DNA of 64,000 nt, from positions 62,001 to 126,000 of the forward strand of contig DATATI010000087.1 in NCBI GenBank assembly GCA_036268875.1. Reading direction: 5' to 3'. The notes beneath the pieces are model-generated. The model worked only from the letters and a program-made list of their open reading frames with translations. It did not search any database and was not told the origin of the DNA. The position numbers and the translations under genes are program-made. Positions 1-8,971 of this stretch are shown here, in pieces (position 1 is the stretch's first letter; each line of letters starts with the position of its first letter). This DNA comes from Polyangia bacterium (lineage in GTDB: Bacteria > Myxococcota_A > Polyangia > Fen-1088).

Positions 1-1597
1 TGATCTGATCGACCGGCACCCCCATTTGCGTGCCTTCGTCCACCAGACGGGCCATGGGCTGATTGGCGGCGACTTCGTCGTCACGGAACGACCACACGAA
101 GAGAAGATTACTGATGAGGCCATCGAGGAGAATGGCCCGCAAGAGGCGCAACCCGGCGGCGTCGATCCATTGCACATCGTCGAAGAACAGCACGAACGGC
201 TGGCCGAAGCGGCAAAACAACCGCACGAATCGCCGGAAGGTGGCGTTGAAACGGATCTGCGATTCTTCCGGATCAAGGGCGGGCACCGCCGGCTGCCCGC
301 CGATGATCGATTCCAGCTCGGGCACGATGTCAATGATCACCTGGCCGTTCGGTCCCACCGCTTCGAGGATCGAATGCCGCCAGCGAGCCAGGCTCTCGGC
401 GCTCTCGCTTTCAAGCTGGCGGATCAAATCGCGGAAGGCCTGGGTGAACGCCGCGTACGGGATGTTGCGGTTCAGCGCCTCGCACTTGCCGGCCACGAAG
501 AAGCCGCGGGTGGCGGCGATCGGTTTTTGGACTTCCTGCACCAACGCCGACTTGCCGATGCCCGACGGACCCGACACCAGCACCACCCGTTTGTCGCCGG
601 CGCTGGCCCGATCGAAGGCGCCGAGGATGATCTCGGTTTCGCGCTGCCGGCCGTAAAGCCGATGCGGAAGCTGAAAGCGGTCGGAAGCGTCGTTTTCGCC
701 CGGCGTGAAGACGGAGATGCGGCCCAGGTGCCGCAGTTCTTGCAGGCAGCGCCGCAGATCGGCGCTGAGGCCTCCGGTGCTCTGGTAACGCTCCTCCGGC
801 GTCTTGGCCAAGAGCTTGAGGACGATCGCGCACAGCGATTCGGGGATCTGCTCCCGGCGGGCAGGCGGGATCTGCGGCCGGCGCGCGATGTGGTCGTAGA
901 CCAGTTCCAGCGGATCGCGCGCCTCGAACACCGGCGCGCCCATCAACACCTCGAACAGGATCGCCCCCAGCGAATAAAAATCGCTGCGGTAATCGACCGG
1001 CCGGTTGATCCGTCCGGTTTGTTCGGGCGCGATGTAGCCCAGCGTTCCTTCCAGAGCGTTCGGCGCCACCACGTCCTGCGTCTCGCGGCCCACGCGCGAG
1101 GCGATTCCAAAGTCGATGATCTTCACCGACGACCGATCGGGCGCCACCAGGATGTTGCCGGGGTTCAGGTCCTTGTGAACGATCCCTTCCTGGTGAATGG
1201 CGCCCAGGCCCTCCAGCACCAGCAGGAACAGGGACAGCGTGCTTTGCAGGTCGGGCGGATCGGCGCGCGGCAGGGCGTGCAGCGGAACGCCCGGGTAATC
1301 GTCGAAGACCAGATAATGGCGCTGGTTCCGCTGCGAAAACTCCAGGGCCCGCGCGACGAATGGATGGTCGATGAGCTGGGTGATCTCGTATTCGTTGCGC
1401 AGGCGGGCGATCTGATCAGGCGTCGGGTACTCGGCGCGCAGGAACTTCAGGACCACGGGCGCACCATCGCTGATGCGCACGCCGCGATAGGCGATGGTGC
1501 GCGCGCCCTCGTCAACCGGCTCGTGGATCTCGTAGCCGCCGAGATTCGTGGCGGTGGGCGGCGGCGGCGGCTCCCCTCGGAGAGGGGACGTGGTCAC
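1..1597 (-). CDS. Ser/Thr protein kinase with AAA-type ATPase domain (partial)
   Basis: Reads leftwards from a GTG whose first bases overlap the stop of the aldehyde dehydrogenase gene (GTGA), so the two are probably translationally coupled; it runs off the left edge, leaving about 532 codons. The N-terminal 270 residues are a Hanks-type kinase: a Lys in VVLKFL, the catalytic loop HKDLNPGN, a DFG in IIDFGIA and GTLGYIAPEQ. After a linker comes a P-loop (SGPSGIGKSALV) and a Walker-B-like LFFDDVQWID, as in AAA_16/BREX-like ATPase modules. Family knowledge: such proteins commonly continue into GAF and histidine-kinase domains ('trifunctional' kinases of Myxococcota and Cyanobacteria); that part is not in the window. 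Likely a cytosolic signalling protein; its substrate is unknown. Confidence 0.9.
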   Translation of the reverse strand, partial: MTTSPLRGEPPPPPTATNLGGYEIHEPVDEGARTIAYRGVRISDGAPVVLKFLRAEYPTPDQIARLRNEYEITQLIDHPFVARALEFSQRNQRHYLVFDDYPGVPLHALPRADPPDLQSTLSLFLLVLEGLGAIHQEGIVHKDLNPGNILVAPDRSSVKIIDFGIASRVGRETQDVVAPNALEGTLGYIAPEQTGRINRPVDYRSDFYSLGAILFEVLMGAPVFEARDPLELVYDHIARRPQIPPARREQIPESLCAIVLKLLAKTPEERYQSTGGLSADLRRCLQELRHLGRISVFTPGENDASDRFQLPHRLYGRQRETEIILGAFDRASAGDKRVVLVSGPSGIGKSALVQEVQKPIAATRGFFVAGKCEALNRNIPYAAFTQAFRDLIRQLESESAESLARWRHSILEAVGPNGQVIIDIVPELESIIGGQPAVPALDPEESQIRFNATFRRFVRLFCRFGQPFVLFFDDVQWIDAAGLRLLRAILLDGLISNLLFVWSFRDDEVAANQPMARLVDEGTQMGVPVDQI

Positions 1598-3090
1598 AGC
1601 GCTACGCACACCGCCTTGATCTGGGTGTAAAGCTCGATGGTCTCCGGGCTGCTCTCGCGGCCCCACCCCGACTGCTTGTACCCGCCGAACGGCAGCGCCG
1701 TGTCGAAGATGTTGTAGCAGTTGATCCAGACCGTGCCCGACTTCAGCGCGGCGGCGGTCTTGTGCGCCTTGCTGATGTCGCGGGTCCAAACGCCGGCGGC
1801 CAGGCCGTACATGGTGTTGTTGGCCTCGGCGATCACCTGGTCGGCGTCCTTGAAGCGCGCCACTGTCACCACCGGACCGAAGACCTCATCGGCGACGACC
1901 TTCATGTCGGGCGTGGCGTTGGTGATGACCGTCGGCTGCACGAAGTAGCCGGGGCGTTTCACCCGTTCGCCGCCGGTGGCGACCTTGGCGCCGCCGCGGC
2001 GGCCGGACTCGATGTACCCGCACACCTTGTCCAGGTGCTCGGGGGTGATGAGCGGGCCCATCTGGGTCGACTCTTCGATGCCCGCGCCCACCTTCAGATC
2101 GGCGGCGTACTTCACCAGGCCGTCGACCACCTGGTCGTAGATTTTCTCCTGCACGAACAATCGCGCGCCGGCCACGCAGCATTCGCCCATGTTGACGTAG
2201 GCGGCGAAGCCCGCGCCCTGCACGGCGGCCGCCACGTCGGCGTCGTCATAGACGATATTGGGCGAGTTGCCGCCCAGTTCCAGCGTGACCTTCTTCAAAT
2301 TTCCCGACGCCGCGCGCACGATCGAACGGCCCGCTTCCGTTGATCCGGTGAAGGCGATCTTGTCGACCGCTTCGTGGGCGGCCAGAGCGGCGCCGGCTTC
2401 TTCATCGCCGGTGACGACATTGAACACGCCCTCTGGGAACCCGGCTTCCAGGGCCAGCTCGGCCATACGCAGCGACGAGGCCGGGGTGCGCTCGTCGGGT
2501 TTCAGCACGATGGTGCAACCGGCGGCCAGCGCCGGCGCGATCTTCATCGCCCCCAGCAGCATCGGGAAATTGAACGGCGTGATCAGACCCGCCACGCCCA
2601 CCGGCTCGCGCGAGGTGTACGAGTGGTACTGCTGCCCCGGCGTGTACGGGCAAGAGATGGTCATGGTGTTGCCGCGCACCTTGGTGGCCAACCCGGCGAA
2701 GAAATGAAACTGCCCCAGCGTCAGCGGCACGTCGACGTAGCGCGAGGCCATGATCGGCTTGCCGGTGTCCAGCGTCTCGATCTCTGCCAGCTCGCCTTGG
2801 TTCTTCTCGATCAGATCGGCCAGCTTCAGGATCAAGCGACAGCGCTCGTATGGCGTCATCTTCGTCCACGGACCGGAATCGAACGCCTTGCGTGCCGCCA
2901 TCACGGCGCGGTTGACGTCCTCGGCGGCGCTTTGCGGCGTGCTGGTCAACACCTCGGCGGTGGCAGGATCGTACACCTTGATCGTCCGCCCGGAGGTTGC
3001 CGGCAGTCGCTCCTTGCCGATGATGTTCATTTGGGGACGGGACAGGAAATTCCTGGCCGCCGATTTGGAGCCTGCGCTGGTCGTGTCCAT
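1594..3090 (-). CDS. NAD(P)-dependent aldehyde dehydrogenase
   Basis: 498 residues, the normal length for the ALDH superfamily, which oxidises aldehydes to carboxylates with NAD(P)+. Visible signatures are the cofactor-site NFP (Asn174), the general base Glu271 in TLELGGNSP, and GECCVAG with the nucleophile at Cys305, followed by the C-terminal EVFGPV and PFGGYKQSG blocks. The substrate cannot be read from sequence; the overall pattern is like the class 1/2, betaine- or phenylacetaldehyde-type enzymes. An AAGGAG box lies 8 bases before the ATG. Met21 is an alternative start, but it lacks that spacing. The stop overlaps the GTG of the downstream kinase gene. Confidence 0.93.
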   Translation of the reverse strand: MDTTSAGSKSAARNFLSRPQMNIIGKERLPATSGRTIKVYDPATAEVLTSTPQSAAEDVNRAVMAARKAFDSGPWTKMTPYERCRLILKLADLIEKNQGELAEIETLDTGKPIMASRYVDVPLTLGQFHFFAGLATKVRGNTMTISCPYTPGQQYHSYTSREPVGVAGLITPFNFPMLLGAMKIAPALAAGCTIVLKPDERTPASSLRMAELALEAGFPEGVFNVVTGDEEAGAALAAHEAVDKIAFTGSTEAGRSIVRAASGNLKKVTLELGGNSPNIVYDDADVAAAVQGAGFAAYVNMGECCVAGARLFVQEKIYDQVVDGLVKYAADLKVGAGIEESTQMGPLITPEHLDKVCGYIESGRRGGAKVATGGERVKRPGYFVQPTVITNATPDMKVVADEVFGPVVTVARFKDADQVIAEANNTMYGLAAGVWTRDISKAHKTAAALKSGTVWINCYNIFDTALPFGGYKQSGWGRESSPETIELYTQIKAVCVAL

Positions 3091-3154
3091 GAGCTGTCTC
3101 CTTGAGTCGCGGGGAGTTTACTTTAGTATCATCATCAGCATTCTAATCCAGACT

Positions 3155-3182
3155 CTTGAGCCTGAAATGTAAACGGCTCAAG
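3155..3182. promoter_or_regulatory. Perfect inverted repeat between divergent genes
   Basis: CTTGAGCC and GGCTCAAG, 8-bp arms with a 12-base spacer, lie between the divergent aldehyde dehydrogenase and HATPase genes. No T-tract follows on either strand, so an operator is more likely than a terminator. The right arm covers a possible GTG start of the HATPase gene. Confidence 0.4.
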
Positions 3183-3208
3183 TGCGTTTTCCCGGCGCCG
3201 ATGGTTTT

Positions 3209-3703
3209 ATGACGGTGATGCCTTCCAGTGTGTGTGGATTACGGTTACAGCTCCGACTGGACGCCGATCCAGTGTTGGTGTCCGTCACCCGCCGTTTCAT
3301 CGAGGAGGCCCTGAAGCGTTTCGTGAGCGACCGCGATCTGGTTTCGAGGGTAGCGATGACCGCCCACGAGCTTCTGGAGAACGCCGCCAAGTACGCCCGC
3401 GACCGCAACGCCGAGCTGGCGGTCTCGCTGGACAGCAACGGCGGCAAAAACCAGGTCACCCTGCGCTTGTCGAACGATACAACACCGGCCCACATCGATC
3501 GGCTGCGCCAGATCTTCTCCGAGCTGGACGCCTGCCGGGATCCTCTTTCGCTGTATGTGGAGCTGATGCGCCGGAACGCCCGTCGCACCGACGTTTCCGG
3601 CCTGGGTCTGGCCCGCATCTTGGCCGAAGGCGAGATGACCTTGGGTCTTTCCGTCGATGGAAGGACGGCCACCATCGTGGCCCGCGCGCCGGTGGGGACG
3701 TAA
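3209..3703 (+). CDS. RsbW/SpoIIAB-like ATP-binding protein (anti-sigma type HATPase)
   Basis: About 164 residues with a GHKL ATPase fold. The N-box is HELLENAAKYA near residues 52-62 and a G-box-like SGLGLARI lies near residue 130. Proteins of this type are serine kinases that bind and sequester a sigma factor or another target, and are countered by a STAS-domain antagonist. The STAS-like gene starts 3 bases after the stop, so this is probably a partner-switch pair. The start is uncertain: GTG at 3182 lies inside an inverted repeat, and ATGs at 3209 and 3218 have no clear ribosome binding site. No sigma factor gene lies beside it. Confidence 0.75.
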   Translation: MTVMPSSVCGLRLQLRLDADPVLVSVTRRFIEEALKRFVSDRDLVSRVAMTAHELLENAAKYARDRNAELAVSLDSNGGKNQVTLRLSNDTTPAHIDRLRQIFSELDACRDPLSLYVELMRRNARRTDVSGLGLARILAEGEMTLGLSVDGRTATIVARAPVGT

Positions 3704-3706
3704 ATC

Positions 3707-4084
3707 ATGGCTGACGACGTACTTACCGCTTCCGCTTTCGATTTCAACGCCAACGCCTCGTGCGGCGAGGACGGCATGAACGTCAAGATGGTCGGGACCG
3801 CCGACATGGCGGTGCGCCCGGTGCTGGATGATTTCTTCGCCCGCATTCACGCTTCAGCCGTTAGCCATCACGTGCGCGAAACCATCCTGGATCTCCGCGG
3901 GCTGGCATTCATGAGTTCGTCCTGCCTGATGGGCGTGGCCTTTTGGATCAGCAAGATCCAGGAACTGCCGACGCTGGACCGTTACCAGCTGATCTTGGTT
4001 TCGAACCCCGAGGTGCCCTGGCAGAGGCGAAGCTTCAATGCGCTCTCACGCCTGGCCAGCGACCTGGTCAGCGTGCGCCTCTAG
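3707..4084 (+). CDS. STAS-like protein, putative anti-anti-sigma partner
   Basis: 125 residues. The core ETILDLRGLAFMSSSCLMGV fits the STAS pattern of a hydrophobic strand followed by the phosphorylatable Ser stretch (usually DSSG; here SSSC). The match is remote and the usual Asp is missing, so the phosphorylation switch may differ. It starts 3 bases after the HATPase gene on the same strand, which is the strongest support for a partner-switch antagonist role. The last 40 residues have no recognisable motif. Confidence 0.6.
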   Translation: MADDVLTASAFDFNANASCGEDGMNVKMVGTADMAVRPVLDDFFARIHASAVSHHVRETILDLRGLAFMSSSCLMGVAFWISKIQELPTLDRYQLILVSNPEVPWQRRSFNALSRLASDLVSVRL

Positions 4085-4106
4085 TCCGAACGACCGCCGC
4101 GCGCGT

Positions 4107-4571
4107 TCACTGGCGATCGCGGCGGGTCAGATCCGGCCTGACGAATTCGATCACCTTCGGTGACGGCCCGCGAAAGTCGCTGTAGCGGATCCAGGTCGGT
4201 TTCACCCGGAAATACGTGATGTCCGGCCAGCTCTCCCGCGTCCGGCCGTCGGGGAAGTGGGCGAAGTACGCCGCCTTGACCGCGACCAATTCGGACCCTA
4301 CAGGCTCGTCGGCGATACCTTCGTACTGGACGGTCTGCTGGTCATCCCACCCAATCACCACGGCGATGCGTGGGTCGCGACGCAGGTTCTGGCATTTGCG
4401 GGTGGGAATGTTGGTGTCGAAGCACAGCTCGGCGCTTTCGCTGATGGCCACACCGATCACCGCCGCCTGGGCGGCGCCCGACAGCGACGTCGACGCTTGC
4501 ACGGCCCACCGGTGTCGGCGAATGAAGGCGATCAGTTCCTTGGCATCCACACCATGATGGTAGCGCGCCAT
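4107..4571 (-). CDS. Pyridoxamine 5'-phosphate oxidase-family protein
   Basis: 154 residues matching the split-barrel FMN-binding fold. The pattern is AVQAST near the start, the strand AAVIGVAIS, ELCFDT, then TRKCQNLRRDPRIAVVIGW, typical of PNPOx-like proteins, and a Trp/Arg-containing ITYFRVKPTWIRYSD at the end. Members bind FMN, F420 or heme; the substrate is unknown and a role in vitamin B6 synthesis should not be assumed. It is a single gene between the partner-switch module (convergent) and the broken patatin gene (divergent, 64 bases away). Confidence 0.8.
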   Translation of the reverse strand: MARYHHGVDAKELIAFIRRHRWAVQASTSLSGAAQAAVIGVAISESAELCFDTNIPTRKCQNLRRDPRIAVVIGWDDQQTVQYEGIADEPVGSELVAVKAAYFAHFPDGRTRESWPDITYFRVKPTWIRYSDFRGPSPKVIEFVRPDLTRRDRQ

Positions 4572-4635
4572 CCACCGCGTGCGCGGGAATATGGCGACCG
4601 CCCCGCCGCTGAGACACCTGGGGGGAAAGCGAACG

Positions 4636-5652
4636 ATGAGTCACGTTCATATGGCGATCCTGCTGGGAATTGCGCTGCTGCTGGCTCTGCTCATCGCCTG
4701 GTTCCAGACCCGCCGGCTGTCGCGCCCCGATCTGACGCTTGAGCGCTGGCGCGAGGGCGTGAGCGCGGGCTGGCGTCCGACCCAGATCCTCAACGTCACC
4801 ATCGCCGAGACCGGCGAGCGTCTGTTGCTGGGAGCGATCGACTGCCCGACCCACGCCTGCGCGCAGGGCGGCGCTTCCTGGCGCGGACAAAGCATGCTGG
4901 ATCTGTACGGCGCCGGCCGACGGCGGCGCGCCTGTCCGCGACGTTTCCCTGGGTCACGCCGCTGTCGCGGGCGCCCGACGGCAACACCGGCTATCACCTG
5001 GCCGACGGCGGTTACTATGACAACTTCGGCGTCGTCACCGCCATCGAATGGCTGACCAGCGTGCATGCCGCCCACAGCCTGGCCGATCTGGTCGACAAGG
5101 TCTTGCTGGTGCAGATCCGCGCGTCGGAGGACACGCGGCAAGAACCGGCGGGTGGGCGCGGGTGGTTTTACGCCACGCTGGGACCGCTGGTGACGCTGGT
5201 GAACGTCAGCACCACCAGCCAGCGCAACCACAACGACGCCCAGTTGATCGGCCTCAAGGCGCTGCTTTCCCAGCAGGAGATCCCGCTTGAGACCGTCGAG
5301 TTCGAGCTGGACATCAAGGCGCCGCTGTCCTGGCACCTCACCGAGCACGAAAAAAATCGCATCACCGCGCAGTGGTCGCGCAGCCCGGGGATCGCCGCCA
5401 AGCGCGAAAGGCTGGCCTGCCTGTGGCGGAACCCCGCGGCGCGCTGGTCCGACGAATGCCACACCCGATCCACCCATCGACTTGCAAAGCCAGAAGGGCC
5501 CGGCACAGCTTTTCAAGCAAGTCGAGTCAGCGGCCGCGCAAGCAAGCCCGTGTCGCTGGACAGCCCGCCCGCCGACGACGACGAGCGCGACGACGACGGC
5601 ACCGTCAACGCGGCCAGCGCGGGTGCCCTTCAGGCGTCGGCGCCGGCGTTGA
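4636..5652 (+). pseudogene. Patatin-like phospholipase remnant, deleted and frameshifted
   Basis: It starts with a membrane segment (residues about 6-22, LLGIALLLALLIAWF). Within 50 residues it is already at the mid-patatin strand RPTQILNVTIAETGERLLLGA. The oxyanion GGxR and nucleophile GxSxG regions that should come between are absent. Near 4900 the reading frame switches: AARLSATFPWVTPLSRA and the catalytic DGGYYDNFG (Asp of the dyad) lie in another frame, followed by LSWHLTEHEKNRI, a typical C-terminal block. The tail after about 5455 is unclear and may hold further shifts; the end given is approximate. With the nucleophile gone, lipase activity is not expected. Confidence 0.7.
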
Positions 5653-5677
5653 CCAGGAACCCGCATGTCCGCGGCGA

Positions 5678-7321
5678 TCAGTGTGTAGCCGCCGAATGTC
5701 CGGGGAGCGAAAGCCTTTGGAGCTGGGCGGCGATCTCGGCGTCGGCGGGGGCCAGCCCAGTGGCGCGTTCCAGGACGGCGATCGCCTGGTCGTGACGACC
5801 AAGTTGCACGTAGACGTCGGCCAGGTTCTTGTGGGCGTTGACGTTCGTTGGATCCAGCAGCACCGCCCGCTCGAACTCGGCCAGCGCCTCCAGCGGGCGA
5901 CCAAGCCGGTGGGCAATGGCGCCCAGATCGTTGCGGACCAGCGCGCACAGGCGTTCGACGTCGGTCAGCGTTCGCAGCAGACGGGCGGCCGCGTCTAGCT
6001 GGCCTATTTCCGCCAGCGCCACCGCGCGCTGATAGGTGGCCTGGGCAGATGCAGCGGGCGCGGGCGCGGCGATCGGCGGCGCCACGTTCGGCGGCGCAGC
6101 TTTGCCCGGGGTAGCAACGCCGGGCGAGACGCCGTCGATCTCGATGATCTCGGCGTTGCTGCCAGCGAGAGATTCCGTCGGAGCTTGCCATTGCGGCAAA
6201 CCCGCGCGGTGCGGCCAACGTTCTTTCTTCGGCACGAAGACCCGGGGAAGGGGCGATGATCGGGCCAGCGTCGCGCGGATGGCCGCTGTCACCACCGCCG
6301 GTGAGATGTCCTGCACACAGTGGACGGTGGCATAGCGGCAACTCCACCGGCAGCCGTAACAATCCAGCGGCAAGCTGACCACCGAGGTCTGCGGCGCGTA
6401 CGGCAGGAAGCGTCCGTGATACCCGCCGCCGAGAACGATCACGTTGGACGTGCCCACCGCGCAGGCGAGGTGACCAAGGCCGGTCTCACCACCGACGGCG
6501 ACGCGGCAACGGCGCAGGATGGCGGCGCTCTGTCGCAAGGTGGTTTGCCCGGAAAGATTGTGGGCGATCTCCGCCTCGGCGGCGTCCAGGTTGGCCTGGT
6601 TCGCCGTTATGTCCTGGGCCGCGCCCAGCGCCACCACGCCAAGCTGTTGCTCGCGGCACAACTCGCGCAGGGCGACGCCGTAGTGTTCATAGCGTTGCAC
6701 GCCGCTGGCGGCGCCGCCGAACAAGGCGACGGTGCGATGCGGGTCCAGGGCGTTGTCGCGGAAGAAAGCCTCGGCGAACCGTTCGTCCTCGTCGGTCAGC
6801 CAGACCAGCGGCGCGGCCAGCGGCGCGGCCTCGATGCCGATGCCGCGTAGAAAAAAGTCGTGGCGCGCCAGCTCGGGCAGATGCGCCGGACCGTTGGCGA
6901 CGAGATCGGTGTAAAGGCGGTTGTTCTTGTCGCGCACCTCGGGCGGCATATTTTCCAGCCCGCCTTCGAACGCCACCCGACGCGCTGCCTGCGTGGCGTA
7001 GCTGACAAAGTCGGTCAGCGCGGTCCGCGAATACACCGAGTTCAAACACAGATCGGCGGCGCGCGCTTGCAGGCCATGGATCATCGCCTCGCGATAGGCC
7101 GCCTCTCGTTCGAACTTGACCAGGTTGAAGGTGACGATCTCATCGACGAACGGGCAGGTCTGGTAAAGCTCGGCGGCGATGTCCTGGCAGAACACGCTGA
7201 TCCGCGCGTCGGCGAAAGCGGCGCGGATGTGGGGCAGCATCGCTGTCGCCAACACGTTGTCGCTGACCGCGTCTGGACGAACCCAGAAAATATGGCGCGG
7301 GGACGGAAAGCGAAGATCCAT
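5678..7321 (-). CDS. Glycosyltransferase family 9 (heptosyltransferase-like) with TPR tail
   Basis: 547 residues. The first 350 look like a GT9 enzyme: IFWVRPDAVSDNVLATAMLP at the N-terminus, the mid-protein ALFGGAASGVQRY, and the nucleotide-sugar site CRVAVGGETGLGHLACAVG. GT9 enzymes add heptose or related sugars to LPS cores from ADP-heptose. A Cys cluster (CYGCRWSCRYATVHC) follows, as in many Myxococcota homologues. After a Pro/Ala linker, residues about 435-535 form two to three TPR units. Such GT-TPR proteins are thought to act in surface polysaccharide or glycoprotein assembly at the inner membrane. The acceptor is unknown. Confidence 0.85.
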   Translation of the reverse strand: MDLRFPSPRHIFWVRPDAVSDNVLATAMLPHIRAAFADARISVFCQDIAAELYQTCPFVDEIVTFNLVKFEREAAYREAMIHGLQARAADLCLNSVYSRTALTDFVSYATQAARRVAFEGGLENMPPEVRDKNNRLYTDLVANGPAHLPELARHDFFLRGIGIEAAPLAAPLVWLTDEDERFAEAFFRDNALDPHRTVALFGGAASGVQRYEHYGVALRELCREQQLGVVALGAAQDITANQANLDAAEAEIAHNLSGQTTLRQSAAILRRCRVAVGGETGLGHLACAVGTSNVIVLGGGYHGRFLPYAPQTSVVSLPLDCYGCRWSCRYATVHCVQDISPAVVTAAIRATLARSSPLPRVFVPKKERWPHRAGLPQWQAPTESLAGSNAEIIEIDGVSPGVATPGKAAPPNVAPPIAAPAPAASAQATYQRAVALAEIGQLDAAARLLRTLTDVERLCALVRNDLGAIAHRLGRPLEALAEFERAVLLDPTNVNAHKNLADVYVQLGRHDQAIAVLERATGLAPADAEIAAQLQRLSLPGHSAATH

Positions 7322-7487
7322 TTGAGCTCGACGGATCGCAGCAAGGGGGGTGCCAGTCTCGGCGGCCAGTAACGCCCGAACCTTTGCGGTCTTTCGAAAA
7401 GTCGCGGCGTCAAAATTGCGACGAGCGCCAAAGGTCTGACGACATTCGCCGCCGTCGCGAGCGGCGCTGGCCAGGTAGACTGCGCCG

Positions 7488-8372
7488 GTGAGCCGCCGTC
7501 CTGCCGCCGTCGATCCGTTGCGCGATCCCGCCGTCCCCGAAGGATTGTCGATCGATCTGCTGAAGGACCTGCACCTTTTGACCCGGGACGGTCAACTGAA
7601 CGCCGACGCCCGCCGCAAGCTGAAGCAGATTCGTCACTTCATCGGTTTGCTGAAGCCGGCGCTGGACGACGTTTTCGCCCGTCATCCGGCGCCGGCCATC
7701 GTCGACTGCGGAGCAGGCAAGAGCTACCTCGGCTTTCTTCTGTACGAGCTGGTGATCGGCCCGGCCGGGCGCGGCCAGCTGACGTCCATCGAATCGCGGC
7801 CCGAACTGGTCAGCGACGGCGCCGCGCGCGCCGCCCGCTATGCGCAGGAACGGTTCCGATTCGTCAGCGGCCACATCGCCGACGCCGGCGTTGTCCTGCC
7901 GGCGGCGCAGGTGGTGGTGGCGCTGCACGCCTGCGACACGGCTACTGATGACGCACTGGCCGTGGGGATCAGCAAGGACGCCGATTATCTGGCGGTGGTT
8001 CCTTGCTGCCAGGCCGAAGTGGCGCGCCAGCTGGAAGCGCCGTTGCCGCCGCCTGCCGCGCGCGCTCTCAGCGACCAAGCCATCATCCAGCATCCTCTGC
8101 AGCGGCGCGAGTTCGGTTCCCACCTGACCAATGTCATCCGCGGCCTGTGCCTGGAGGCGCTTGGTTACAAGGTCACGGTCACCGAGTTGGTGGGCTGGGA
8201 GCACGCGCTGAAGAACGAGCTGATCCTGGCCAGGCGCGTGCGGCGATTCGATCAGAGAGCCGCGCAGACCCTCGACGAGTTGCTGCGGCGCTGGCAGGTG
8301 CGGCCGTCATTGGTGGAAAGTCTGCGCCGGCAGGGGCGCGATCCCACGGCGCCAGCCGGCGCGTCGCCTTGA
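7488..8372 (+). CDS. Class I SAM-dependent methyltransferase (Methyltransf_32-like)
   Basis: 294 residues. Motif I is IVDCGAGKSYLGFLL, the acidic residue of motif II is in TSIESRPELV, and there is a characteristic VVALHACDTATDDAL followed by VVPCCQAE. These are shared with the Methyltransf_32/GSTCD-type family, suspected to act on nucleic acid or tRNA, but the substrate is not established. The GTG start lies only 6 bases after a TAGACT hexamer with no Shine-Dalgarno box, so the transcript may be leaderless. Confidence 0.8.
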   Translation: MSRRPAAVDPLRDPAVPEGLSIDLLKDLHLLTRDGQLNADARRKLKQIRHFIGLLKPALDDVFARHPAPAIVDCGAGKSYLGFLLYELVIGPAGRGQLTSIESRPELVSDGAARAARYAQERFRFVSGHIADAGVVLPAAQVVVALHACDTATDDALAVGISKDADYLAVVPCCQAEVARQLEAPLPPPAARALSDQAIIQHPLQRREFGSHLTNVIRGLCLEALGYKVTVTELVGWEHALKNELILARRVRRFDQRAAQTLDELLRRWQVRPSLVESLRRQGRDPTAPAGASP

Positions 8373-8399
8373 CGGTAGGGCGCTGGTGTTTCTATTTGA

Positions 8400-8912
8400 A
8401 TGGTCATGACTGAAACAGAAATCACCCAGAAGTCCGAGGCTGTCTCGCCGCTTGCCGCTGATCGGCCCATTAACCTGAAAGTGGTCGGCGCCGATTTGCT
8501 GCTGGCGGGACGATTTGATCACTGGCGCCCAGTGGGCGTGAGCAACTGGGACGACGGCCGCGCCAGCGCGCACCTTTTGTTTGATGCCACGGCGACGTCG
8601 GGGCGCGCGGCCACTCGCGTGAATCCCGATCTCTTGTCGTTCGTGGCCAAGACCGTCGAGCCGGTCGATTCGAACACCTATAAGGCGAAAGGCATGCTGC
8701 GCGCCGACGGAAGTCAGCGTGCGGCGGACGCGATCATCCAGACCCCGACCGGACATTCGCCGTTCTTCTTTCTGACGCTGGGCCTGGAGCGCCAGGCCTT
8801 CTCGGGCCTGTGGACCGAGCTGCAAGTGCTGGCCAGTCAAACGGCGACGGACGGCGAAGCGGAGATGCGCCCGCGCGCCTGGCTGCGCCTGCCGGTGCTA
8901 GCCGCCGCTTGA
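8400..8912 (+). CDS. YceI-like domain protein (tentative)
   Basis: 170 residues, no signal peptide or membrane segment. The order of features resembles the YceI lipocalin-like fold: an early 'GRFDHW' strand, a central LLFDATATSG, a TYKAKGMLRADGSQR strand corresponding to 'GdLTiRGvtr', and aromatic strands near the end. The similarity is by eye and weak. YceI proteins bind isoprenoids and are usually periplasmic; this one lacks export signals. It begins 27 bases after the methyltransferase gene and could share its transcript. Confidence 0.55.
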   Translation: MVMTETEITQKSEAVSPLAADRPINLKVVGADLLLAGRFDHWRPVGVSNWDDGRASAHLLFDATATSGRAATRVNPDLLSFVAKTVEPVDSNTYKAKGMLRADGSQRAADAIIQTPTGHSPFFFLTLGLERQAFSGLWTELQVLASQTATDGEAEMRPRAWLRLPVLAAA

Positions 8913-8971
8913 TGCTTTAGGGCGCGTCGGCGTCGCGTGCGATTCGATGGCCTCACCGTGGCGCGGTGATG

